A DNA stretch of 64,000 bases from Falsiruegeria mediterranea M17 (lineage in GTDB: Bacteria; Pseudomonadota; Alphaproteobacteria; Rhodobacterales; Rhodobacteraceae), in contig NZ_ONZG01000007.1 in assembly GCF_900302455.1 (NCBI RefSeq), positions 62,001 to 126,000 of the forward strand, read 5' to 3'. The translations under genes were made by a program, and so were the position numbers. Below the pieces are notes generated by a model, which was given only the letters and a program-made list of their open reading frames with translations, made no database searches and was not told the origin of the DNA. Shown here one piece after another: positions 53,132-61,736 of the stretch; the stretch's first letter is position 1, and each line of letters begins with the position of its first letter.

Positions 53132-56100
53132 AACGTGACGACGGCGCCCTCCGGCTTTCGGCATCCGATCTGATGCAATTCATGGCGTGTCCACACGCGA
53201 CGAAACTGGATCTGTTGCGCCTGAACGGTATCGGCCCCAAGGACGTCGAGGACAGCGAAGATGCCGCTTTGCTGCAAAAACGCGGCGATGCCCATGAGGC
53301 AGCTTACCTGGCTATTCTGAAGGATCAGGGAAAGTCTGTTATCGGCATCGATACAGACGGTATCCCTTTCGCCCAGTCAGTCACCAAAACCTTGGAAGCG
53401 CTCGCAGAAGGACCCGAGATCGTTTTTCAAGGCGCCCTCGAAGGCGGTATGTGGGGCGGCTATTCCGATTTTCTGGAACGTGTCGAACGCCCGTCAAATC
53501 TCGGCGCCTATTCCTACGAAGTGGCCGATACCAAATTGAAGCGCAAGCCCGCCCCCGGGCATATTCTGCAACTGGTTCTCTACTCCGACCTTTTGGAACA
53601 AATCCAAGGCCTGGCACCTGAACACGCCCATGTCGTGCTGGGGAGCGGCGAACGGTTCACCTTTCGTCTGGCCGAATACGCGGCGTATGCGCGGGGAGCG
53701 CGGGCTCGTCTCGAAGAGTTCGTCTCCGACCCAGCCCAAACGCGCCCGATCCCATGCGCCACCTGTGACCTTTGCCGCTGGCGCGAGCATTGTGCGGAGA
53801 CATGGCGCGACGAAGACAGCCTCTTCGAGGTTGCAGGGATCAGCAAGTCGCAAGTGAGCAAGCTGGAAGCTCATGGGATCACAACCCTCCAAGCCCTTTC
53901 CGAATTCGGAGGCACTGTGCCGCGCATGGCCCCCGAAACACTTGGTAAACTGACGTCACAGGCACGGCTTCAACAAGCCCGCAAATCCGGCCCTCCATCC
54001 CACGAATTGCGCCCACGCCAACCGGGCAAGGGGTTTGACCTTTTGCCGCGTCCTGCCGAAGGAGACCTATTCTACGACATCGAAGGGGATCCGCATTACG
54101 AAGAGGCCGGAGCGGATGGTCTGGAATACCTACACGGACTCTGGGACGGAGAGAATTTCACGGCTTTCTGGTCGCATAATCGTGCCCAGGAAAAGCAGGC
54201 CCTGATAGAACTGTTTGCCTTCTTCGAAGAGCGCATCCGTCGCCACCCGAAAGCCCGCATCTATCACTACGCTCCTTACGAAATCACGGCCCTTCGCCGC
54301 CTGACGACACAGCATGGCATGGGCGAAGCTCAATTGGATGGCTGGCTGAGGGAACACCGGTTTATTGATCTATACAGCGTTGTGCGTGGTGGTGTTGTCG
54401 CCTCGGAACGGTCCTATTCGATCAAATATCTCGAAGCCTTCTATGACGTTGAACGCGAGGGAGAAGTGACCACCGCCGGCGGCTCTGTTGTGGCCTACGA
54501 GAACTGGCGCGAAGCCGGGGGACAGGACATCCTCGACGAGATCGAGGATTACAACCGCATCGACTGTGTTTCGACCGAACTGCTGCGCGACTGGCTGCTG
54601 TCGATCCGGCCCGATGACATGGAAACCTGGCACGACCTCGTCGAGCCCGATTCCGAGAAGGTCCAAGTTCAGGAAGAGGCCGCACAAGAATTGAAAGAAA
54701 TGCTGGAGGCCTCGGACCTGCCCTCCGAACGCCAGCAACTTCTATACGATCTCGGTATATTCCACTGGCGTGAGGGAAAGCCGGCGGCATGGGCCGTATT
54801 TGACGCAGCTCAGAAGTCTTTTGAAGAGCTATGTGACGACTTGGATTGCCTGGCAGGTCTGCGCGCGGTCGGCCCTCAGATGACAGACAAGAAATCTTGG
54901 GCCCGAGACTATACCTACCCCTTGCAGGAGACCAAGCTCCGTGCCGGAAAGTCAGCCGTGCACATTCTTCCAGATGGACAGCCTGTTAACTTGAGTGTTG
55001 GAAGGATTGATCGAGGAAATCATTCGCTAACCTTGCGCATTGGAAAGGCCCAGGGTGTCGATCTTCCCGACCGTCTTAATTTGCTGCCTAACTTCGCCAT
55101 TAAGTCCGACCCGATCCCTGATGCGATCGCAGCAGTAGCGTCCGATCAATGCGGTGCTAAGGCAAACCGCGCCGCGGATGACCTTCTGTCCCGAAATCCC
55201 CCCAGGTTTCAGAACGGCTTCGCGTTGCAAGACGACCCTAACGGGGATCCCGTAGAAACCCTGAAGACCGCGGTAGGCGCCATGGACGAGACCGTTTTGC
55301 CGGTCCAGGGCCCTCCTGGCACCGGTAAGACCTATGTGACAGTCCGGGCCATCCTGGCCCTTGTCAGGGACGGCAAGCGTGTCGGGGTCGCCTCAAACAG
55401 CCATGCTGCGATCCGAAATGTTCTGATGGGCTGTGTCGATGCCTTGGAAGACGATGATTTGGACATCACTCTTGAAGATGTGGAGATTGCGCACAAGGAA
55501 GGTCAGGGTATGGACCCCTTGCCCGATGGGTACGAGAGCATCGCAGCCATCAAGGGCAATCAGGATCAGCGCCTGACAGGCGCGCATGTGGTTGGCGGAA
55601 CCGCCTGGCTCTTTTCCCGCCCGGAATTGGCCGATACTTTCGACTACCTGTTTGTTGATGAGGCAGGCCAAGTGTCTTTGGCAAACCTGATCGGCATGTC
55701 AAACGCCGCACGAAACCTGGTGCTGATCGGCGACCCCCGTCAGCTCCCCCAGGTTGTTCAGGGCTCACATCCCCCACCCGCGGATCTTTCCTGCCTGGAC
55801 TGGATGCTGGGGGAACATGCGATCGTGCCCCCGGACCGAGGAATTTTCTTGTCCACGACACGACGGATGCACCCGGACCTGTGCACCTACATTTCTGAAC
55901 AATTCTATGAAGGCAGGCTTCATTCCCATGAAAGCACCGAGACCCAGCGGGTCGTGGCAACCACCCTCCCGCAAACCGGGGCGTGGATGGTGCCAGTCGA
56001 TCATGACGGATGTGCACAGGAATGCCCGGCAGAAATCGATGCAATCGTTCAAACCGTCGAAACTTTGCTCGAAGGAACATGGCGCGACAAGGAAGGGGTC

Positions 56101-56460
56101 GAGCGAGAGATACGCCCCAACGACATCATCGTTGTTGCCCCCTATAACGCGCAGGTAAACGCCTTGTCCGACGCCCTCCCCGGCATCCGCGTGGGCACCG
56201 TTGATCGCTTCCAGGGACAGGAAGCGCCGGTGGCCCTTGTCTCGATGACGGCATCATCTGCCGAAGAAACGACCCGCGGCCTCGAGTTTCTGCTCTCCAG
56301 GGAGAGGCTGAATGTTGCCGTGTCGCGCGGCAAGGCTCTCAGTTTTGTTTTCGCATCCCCTCGTCTTACGTCAACGCCCTGCGCAACCGTGGATCAAATG
56401 CGATTGGTCAACACACTCTGCGCCCTACCCCACTGGCCCACCGAAGGAACCGCGTCATGA
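53128..56460 (+). CDS. TM0106-type RecB-like nuclease fused to a DNA2/UPF1-type helicase
   Basis: A 1110-residue fusion. The N-terminal part (SDLMQFMACPHATKLDL start) has a RecB/Cas4-like nuclease motif YEVADTKLKRKPAPGHILQL near residue 133 and Cys residues CATCDLCRWREHC near 210 that could bind an Fe-S cluster. Residues 310-480 (FYDIEGDP start) resemble an RNase H-like exonuclease. The C-terminal SF1 helicase has Walker A QGPPGTGKTYVT near 725, DEAGQ near 841, GDPRQLPQ, VDRFQGQE and RLNVAVSRGK. A DNA-degrading helicase-nuclease is likely. Overlaps its neighbours by four bases each side. Confidence 0.87.
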   Translation: MKRDDGALRLSASDLMQFMACPHATKLDLLRLNGIGPKDVEDSEDAALLQKRGDAHEAAYLAILKDQGKSVIGIDTDGIPFAQSVTKTLEALAEGPEIVFQGALEGGMWGGYSDFLERVERPSNLGAYSYEVADTKLKRKPAPGHILQLVLYSDLLEQIQGLAPEHAHVVLGSGERFTFRLAEYAAYARGARARLEEFVSDPAQTRPIPCATCDLCRWREHCAETWRDEDSLFEVAGISKSQVSKLEAHGITTLQALSEFGGTVPRMAPETLGKLTSQARLQQARKSGPPSHELRPRQPGKGFDLLPRPAEGDLFYDIEGDPHYEEAGADGLEYLHGLWDGENFTAFWSHNRAQEKQALIELFAFFEERIRRHPKARIYHYAPYEITALRRLTTQHGMGEAQLDGWLREHRFIDLYSVVRGGVVASERSYSIKYLEAFYDVEREGEVTTAGGSVVAYENWREAGGQDILDEIEDYNRIDCVSTELLRDWLLSIRPDDMETWHDLVEPDSEKVQVQEEAAQELKEMLEASDLPSERQQLLYDLGIFHWREGKPAAWAVFDAAQKSFEELCDDLDCLAGLRAVGPQMTDKKSWARDYTYPLQETKLRAGKSAVHILPDGQPVNLSVGRIDRGNHSLTLRIGKAQGVDLPDRLNLLPNFAIKSDPIPDAIAAVASDQCGAKANRAADDLLSRNPPRFQNGFALQDDPNGDPVETLKTAVGAMDETVLPVQGPPGTGKTYVTVRAILALVRDGKRVGVASNSHAAIRNVLMGCVDALEDDDLDITLEDVEIAHKEGQGMDPLPDGYESIAAIKGNQDQRLTGAHVVGGTAWLFSRPELADTFDYLFVDEAGQVSLANLIGMSNAARNLVLIGDPRQLPQVVQGSHPPPADLSCLDWMLGEHAIVPPDRGIFLSTTRRMHPDLCTYISEQFYEGRLHSHESTETQRVVATTLPQTGAWMVPVDHDGCAQECPAEIDAIVQTVETLLEGTWRDKEGVEREIRPNDIIVVAPYNAQVNALSDALPGIRVGTVDRFQGQEAPVALVSMTASSAEETTRGLEFLLSRERLNVAVSRGKALSFVFASPRLTSTPCATVDQMRLVNTLCALPHWPTEGTAS

Positions 56461-57122
56461 GGAACATGCCCACGGACCTGACCTTTCAGGAGTTGAAGGA
56501 CAAACAACGCGAAATTCGCGATGGGTTCCCGGACGGCTTTGGCCTTCGAATTCACCGGGCCATCAGTTGGGTTGGGCGCGCGGAAAAGGCGGGTGACGAT
56601 CTCGACGCCGCCTTCCTGTTCTATTGGATTTCCTTCAACGCAGCCTATGCGGATGAACGCGATGTGCAGACTGAGCGCGACATGTTCAACTGGTTGTTCA
56701 CCCGCCTGACCGAGCTCGATCCAGAAAACCGCCTCTACACAGCAGTCTGGAACAGGTTCACAGGCCCGATCAGGCTCTTCCTTGAAAACCAGTATGTGTT
56801 TTCGCCATTCTGGTCCCATCACAACGGTCACCCCGGTTTTGAGGACTGGCAGGACCGCTTCGACAGAGCCCGCAGCGCCTTTCATCGAGCTCTCGCGGAA
56901 CAAAGAACTGTCGACATCCTGTCGATGCTGTTCGACCGGCTATATGTCCTGCGCAATCAGTTGATTCATGGCGGCGCGACCTGGAATTCGAGCGTGAACC
57001 GCGATCAGCTTCGGAACGGTGTTGCCATTCTGTCGGTCCAGATGCCGCTCATGATCGACATCATGATGGACAACGCCAATGAGGAATGGGGTAAGCCTTT
57101 CTATCCGGTTGTTGATAGTTGA
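56457..57122 (+). CDS. HEPN-domain protein, putative RNase effector
   Basis: A 221-residue all-helical protein with the HEPN catalytic motif Rx4-6H as RNQLIHGG (Arg near residue 166, His near 171). HEPN proteins of this type are RNases in toxin, CRISPR and abortive-infection systems; an Apea-like or MAE_28990-like subfamily is possible. The ATG overlaps the helicase stop (ATGA), so it belongs to the SbcCD-like operon. A start at 56466 is also possible. RNase activity is inferred from the motif. Confidence 0.8.
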   Translation: MRNMPTDLTFQELKDKQREIRDGFPDGFGLRIHRAISWVGRAEKAGDDLDAAFLFYWISFNAAYADERDVQTERDMFNWLFTRLTELDPENRLYTAVWNRFTGPIRLFLENQYVFSPFWSHHNGHPGFEDWQDRFDRARSAFHRALAEQRTVDILSMLFDRLYVLRNQLIHGGATWNSSVNRDQLRNGVAILSVQMPLMIDIMMDNANEEWGKPFYPVVDS

Positions 57123-57175
57123 GCTTGCTTCAAACAGCCATGATATTGGAAAGCGTAGCCCACCCAACAACTGCC

Positions 57176-57207
57176 AGCAGTGTATTGCAGTCAGAATACA
57201 CGCTGCT
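57176..57207 (+). other. Imperfect hairpin between the HEPN gene and zorA
   Basis: AGCAG-TGTATT (57176-57186) pairs with AATACA-CG-CTGCT (57195-57207) with a two-base bulge. No T-tract follows, so it is not a typical terminator; it may be an operator or leader structure. Confidence 0.4.
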
Positions 57208-57244
57208 AAGGTGGCTGAACATTTGACTTTTTTCGGAGTTTCTC

Positions 57245-59329
57245 TTGGAAAACAACGCACTGAATCAAGCCGGGGATTTGATATCGCACATTGGCTACGA
57301 AGTGGTCGATCTTGTTATTTCCTTTGCAGAGACGCTTACCAAATCTGAGAGTTCACCTGGTATTGTTGCGCTGCTTCTGGCAGCCGCACTGGTCATCACA
57401 AGCGTGACTTACTCCGTTCGGTGCTCTCGGCGTCTCAAGGCGATCCGCGAGATGCAAAGTATTGTAAGAGAATACGAGGGAATATCCGAATTCGCAGAGA
57501 GTTTCGAGAGTTTCAGAAGCAGATTGGATGAGAAGAAGGAAACCAGCAAAACATGGTTTACTCTTTGGCAGTCATGGGATGAATTTCGAGAAACAATTGT
57601 TCCTGACGACCTCGACGGACCAGTCATCCTCAGGAATTCCATTCGCCCGACGTCCTTTTTGAATGTGGAAGACCTTGGCTTTGGGCCGGGGCTTTATCGG
57701 ATACTACCCAATACCTTTGTCTCGCTCGGTCTGTTCCTCACGTTCCTCGGACTGGTTGCCGCCCTAAATCAATTTGCTGGAACGATGGGAAAAGAAGGAA
57801 CTTCAGGAGGGATGGACCAAGCCATGCAGAGCTTCATGATGATTGCGTCTGCCAAATTCATCATGTCCTTGGTCGGTCTTCTTTGTTCAATTTTGTTTAC
57901 AGTACTCCTGAGAAACCGAATTGGGGCGATCGATCGGGAACTCCACCAATTATGTTTGCTCATCGAAAGGCGCTTGGTATTCGTCAGCCTTGAGGATCTT
58001 GGTTTTCGTCAGCTTCGCGCCGCGACAGAGCAAAGAGAACACCTGCGTGAGATCGGTTTTGGCATGGTCGCGGAATTGAAGAAGCCACTTGATGCACTGC
58101 CTGAGCATATCACGAATTCTATCTCGGAGCGCATTGATCCCATCTTTGAAAAAGTTTCATCCATGGGAACCTCCAACATGGAAGGCCTGGTAGGTGACTT
58201 GTCCACGCAACTTTCTCATTCTGTGGGCAACGCCCTCAATCGAGCCAGCGAGTCTCTTGGGGAAGCATCTGATCGCATCGGATTGATGGTAGACAGAATG
58301 AACTCCTCTAATGCGCAAGCGGGTGAAGGACTTCAGAGCGCTTTGGGTGAGATGGCTAAGGCTCTTGGAGACATACGCACGCAAGTAGCCGCAGCCGGAG
58401 AAACTGCTTCTTCGGCAATGACCGAAGGTGCCGAGAAGTTGCTCGGTGTAATGAATGAAACCCTTACAGGCATCCGCGACAACACTTCCCAAGGAGCAGA
58501 CGCAATGCGGGTGGCGGCGGAAGACATGCGAAAGGCTTCGGAAGGTTTCCGCGAACAGCTTTCAGCAGCGACAGCGGAGAGCGTGACTGCCGTAGAGGCC
58601 CGTATGGAAGAAAGTTCTCAGAGTGCTGGAAAAGCGATCGAGGGCGCCGGTCAGGCCTTACTGACGGCTTTTGACGCAACCAGTCAGGACATCGCGCGTC
58701 TTGGCCACGAAATGGGCGAGACCATCGGCGACGACCTTATTGCTCGCATCGGTACGGTTGGGGAGCGACTGGAAAGTATGGCGGCAGCCATCCAGAATGG
58801 TGCGGATGGAGCCCGGAGCGCCGCGACAGGTCTTAAGGATGGTGCGAACGCAATCGCTGGCGCCTCCACAACTTTCAACACCGCAAGTCGAGATCTTATC
58901 GCTGCGTCAGAACCTATTCGATCCTCCCATGATCGAATAGAAGCAGGTCTGCGGAAACTTGGGACAACCGTTGAAAACGTTTCCGACACCTTGATGAAGA
59001 ATTCTTCTCAGATCGCTCAAAATGCCAGCCACGTGCTTGAAACCGCACAATCTGCTCTTGGGAGCGAACGTGAGGGAATTCGGGGATCACTGGAAGCGAC
59101 CCGAGCGGCACTGGCTCAACTTTCCGAAGAGGCCGAAAAGCTCGATCAGATTGACGAGATGCTGGGTAGAGCCCTTCTACAGTACAACACCCAACTCGAG
59201 GCTGCGTTGGGCTCTGCCCAGGACCACGTATCCCAGATGCGTGATACGCTGGCACCCGGCATCGACACCTTGAAGAGCGTGGTCGACCAAGCCGAAAGCT
59301 TTATGCCTGCTCAAACACGGAGAGCCTGA
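57245..59329 (+). CDS. zorA: ZorA, MotA-like channel subunit of a type I Zorya system
   Basis: A 694-residue protein with three to four membrane segments (about 38-58, 150-180, 195-225) of the MotA/TolQ/ExbB kind, for example LPNTFVSLGLFLTFLGLVA, then a long cytoplasmic helical tail with heptad-like Ala/Ser/Glu repeats (residues 260-690). ZorA and ZorB form a proton-driven motor anchored in the inner membrane that triggers the nuclease components on phage infection. The start appears to be TTG at 57245 (after CGGAG); the next ATG would remove the first membrane segment. The stop overlaps zorB (TGATG). Confidence 0.93.
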   Translation: MENNALNQAGDLISHIGYEVVDLVISFAETLTKSESSPGIVALLLAAALVITSVTYSVRCSRRLKAIREMQSIVREYEGISEFAESFESFRSRLDEKKETSKTWFTLWQSWDEFRETIVPDDLDGPVILRNSIRPTSFLNVEDLGFGPGLYRILPNTFVSLGLFLTFLGLVAALNQFAGTMGKEGTSGGMDQAMQSFMMIASAKFIMSLVGLLCSILFTVLLRNRIGAIDRELHQLCLLIERRLVFVSLEDLGFRQLRAATEQREHLREIGFGMVAELKKPLDALPEHITNSISERIDPIFEKVSSMGTSNMEGLVGDLSTQLSHSVGNALNRASESLGEASDRIGLMVDRMNSSNAQAGEGLQSALGEMAKALGDIRTQVAAAGETASSAMTEGAEKLLGVMNETLTGIRDNTSQGADAMRVAAEDMRKASEGFREQLSAATAESVTAVEARMEESSQSAGKAIEGAGQALLTAFDATSQDIARLGHEMGETIGDDLIARIGTVGERLESMAAAIQNGADGARSAATGLKDGANAIAGASTTFNTASRDLIAASEPIRSSHDRIEAGLRKLGTTVENVSDTLMKNSSQIAQNASHVLETAQSALGSEREGIRGSLEATRAALAQLSEEAEKLDQIDEMLGRALLQYNTQLEAALGSAQDHVSQMRDTLAPGIDTLKSVVDQAESFMPAQTRRA

Positions 59330-60426
59330 TGCGCGCGCAAGCAAGACGGGTCTCTCATGAAGAGGAAGAAGAAAGCGCGTTCGTGTCGATGACCGATATG
59401 ACGGTTGGGTTTCTATTTATCATCATGATCTTGCTGGCATTTTTCGCCAGTCAAATGCGAGATTCCGATACTGTTTCTCGATCAGTTTTCGAAAAGGTTT
59501 TGGCCGAGCGTGATATATGGCGTGAACGGGCCGAAACCCGAGCTGAACGAATTTCACAACTTGAAGAACAAGTCTCTCAGCTCGAAAAAGAGCGCGACGA
59601 GTTGAAGCTTCAGCGTGATGATCTTCAAGAAAAGCTGAGGCTCGCACACGAGAAGATTGACGAGCAAGACGCAAAAATCGCGGACCTCAAAGCGCACATA
59701 GCGGAACTTGAACAGCTAATTAAGAAATTGAAGACACAGCTTTCTGAGAAGGAGCAAAAAATCCAAGAACTCCAAAAGCGCTTGGAAGAATTGGAAGCGG
59801 CAGACCCCCTCGAAGTTTACCTGGCCCAAGTAGCTCAAACCCGGCGAGAGGTTCTCGTGCGTCTGAAGGATGCGATCCAATTGGATTTCCCCACTCTGCA
59901 GGTTGAACTAAGCGAAGAGAGTGATGCACTGCGTTTCCAAGGCGAAGGATTATTTGCGTCTGGTCGCTCAGCCTTCACCTCGGACAAGCGTCGCATCGTC
60001 GAAAAACTCGCACAGCGCCTTGACCAGGTGCTGCCCTGTTACACGATCGGGGAAAAGTCCAAATTCAACACCACCTGCAATCCGGGTTTCGTCATGATCG
60101 AAGCTGTGCAGATCGAAGGTCATACCGATATTACTGGCTCGGACAGACGAAACCGCGAACTTTCGACGAACCGTGCAAACAATACCTTCTTTGCCATGAC
60201 CAATGCAGCTCCAACGGTCATGGAACACCGAAACCTCAAGGCACAACCCGTCTTGTCTGTCGCCGCCTATGGGCCTGACCGCCCAGTGGCGACCAATGAA
60301 ACACCAGCCGGAAGGGCCACGAACCGTCGCATCGATTTGCGCTTCATTATGGTAACTCCTCAACGCTTGGAGGGTATTGAGACAATTCGGGCGGCACTTG
60401 AAGGCCTTAGTGGGGACGAACAATGA
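59329..60426 (+). CDS. zorB: ZorB, MotB-like subunit with OmpA peptidoglycan-binding domain
   Basis: A 365-residue protein. A short cytoplasmic start is followed by one membrane helix (MTDMTVGFLFIIMILLAFFA, with the Asp typical of MotB-type proton paths), a coiled coil of about 100 residues (YLAQ.. after KRLEELEAA) and a C-terminal OmpA-like domain (QIEGHTDITGSDRRNRELSTNRA) that binds peptidoglycan. The ATG shares bases with the zorA stop, and its stop overlaps zorC. Confidence 0.94.
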   Translation: MRAQARRVSHEEEEESAFVSMTDMTVGFLFIIMILLAFFASQMRDSDTVSRSVFEKVLAERDIWRERAETRAERISQLEEQVSQLEKERDELKLQRDDLQEKLRLAHEKIDEQDAKIADLKAHIAELEQLIKKLKTQLSEKEQKIQELQKRLEELEAADPLEVYLAQVAQTRREVLVRLKDAIQLDFPTLQVELSEESDALRFQGEGLFASGRSAFTSDKRRIVEKLAQRLDQVLPCYTIGEKSKFNTTCNPGFVMIEAVQIEGHTDITGSDRRNRELSTNRANNTFFAMTNAAPTVMEHRNLKAQPVLSVAAYGPDRPVATNETPAGRATNRRIDLRFIMVTPQRLEGIETIRAALEGLSGDEQ

Positions 60427-61736
60427 AAGGCAGCGACGTTCTGAGTAATCGTCCTGCAATGACCGTGCACGCCATGCCGGCGCTCGACCCAATCCGAAGC
60501 GCAGTTGGACGTGTCCTGAAACGTTGGCCCGACGCGGTCAAAGTTCCTCAAGACCACAACAGAGAGCGCATGGCGATGGAGATGCTAAACCGTGTGCAGC
60601 GCTGGTCCTGGGATGGTGTGAAAACGTCTTTCATCAATTCCGCTGCCGTCGCGGTGTTCGACAGCCAAAGACGCGAGCGGGCCGACCTTGCCCAAGTGCG
60701 AGACTTCTATCTGGCAGAAATTAACGCGCGGCCTGCCGGCGCCTTTCTGAATGCGATGGTCTGGGTATATATCGACAGTTTTTCCCCTAAGGCATCCCAT
60801 ACGCGGGATTTGGCCAAAGCCCTGAACGCCAGGAAAGATTCACTTGGCGCACGAGCACAATCCCTTGTCGGCGAGATCCCAGACTTCTTCTCTCCCTCTC
60901 GCACCGCCAGCGCACTTGGGAAAGTCATGCAGGAATCTTCCGATCCTTTCGTTCACCTAAAAAAAATCGGCTTCCGGACACCCCACGGTACTGGGCTATG
61001 TCAGCATGCACATCAAGATTTCATAGAACGGATTACTCCCAAGCTCCGAGACAAAGACGCTCGGGATCAACTGTACCGATGGCTCATGCCAAACGAGGGA
61101 TCGGTGCTTCAAACCGGTGCGACAAAGGCCGTTGAATCCCTACTCTCGGTTTGGCGAGACAAAATGCCCTCTGACGACGTCAGACACGAAATCAGTGAAG
61201 CCATAATTGGCGCCTACAACGATCCTCGCATCCACCATGGTGGGATCTGGCCAGGCTTCGACCCTGACCTTCGCGAGGTCTTGATGCGCTGGTTGACCAA
61301 GCAGGATATGAAATTCTTCTGCGATACGGTCACGGCCACCCAATCAAGCCACCATTGGCCTCCGAGGCGCGATTTCTGGCTGAACCTTTATGATGATGGA
61401 ATGATAGACGAAGCCTGGGTGGCGTTCGGGTCAAGCGCCAGGCGATACGCCCAGACAAATCTGGTGAAATCAGGGACCACCGATCTGAAACACCGTTTCG
61501 GGCGGCAGTTGGATCGAGGCGGAAGCACATCGCTTCTCATCATGCGCATTGGGAGAAAAATTGTCGTAGATGGGTGCCACAGTTACAAAACCCATATTTT
61601 CGACAAAGACGACCCCAAAGCCCCGAAACTCTATGGTACTTACTACTACTGCGATGACATCATGCGTAGTTCCAGGCGGTCAAAGCCTCACAACTCCATC
61701 CCGAGCTGGAAGAATTGGGTGATGCAATATGTCTGA
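60423..61736 (+). CDS. zorC: ZorC, EH-signature-domain protein
   Basis: A 437-residue soluble protein in the zorC position. The C-terminal half includes GRQLDRGGSTSLLIMRIGRKIVVDGCHSY, which fits the EH_Signature domain that gives ZorC its name and binds DNA. Overlaps zorB by four bases and zorD by eight. The partner of ZorD in type I Zorya. Confidence 0.9.
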   Translation: MKGSDVLSNRPAMTVHAMPALDPIRSAVGRVLKRWPDAVKVPQDHNRERMAMEMLNRVQRWSWDGVKTSFINSAAVAVFDSQRRERADLAQVRDFYLAEINARPAGAFLNAMVWVYIDSFSPKASHTRDLAKALNARKDSLGARAQSLVGEIPDFFSPSRTASALGKVMQESSDPFVHLKKIGFRTPHGTGLCQHAHQDFIERITPKLRDKDARDQLYRWLMPNEGSVLQTGATKAVESLLSVWRDKMPSDDVRHEISEAIIGAYNDPRIHHGGIWPGFDPDLREVLMRWLTKQDMKFFCDTVTATQSSHHWPPRRDFWLNLYDDGMIDEAWVAFGSSARRYAQTNLVKSGTTDLKHRFGRQLDRGGSTSLLIMRIGRKIVVDGCHSYKTHIFDKDDPKAPKLYGTYYYCDDIMRSSRRSKPHNSIPSWKNWVMQYV

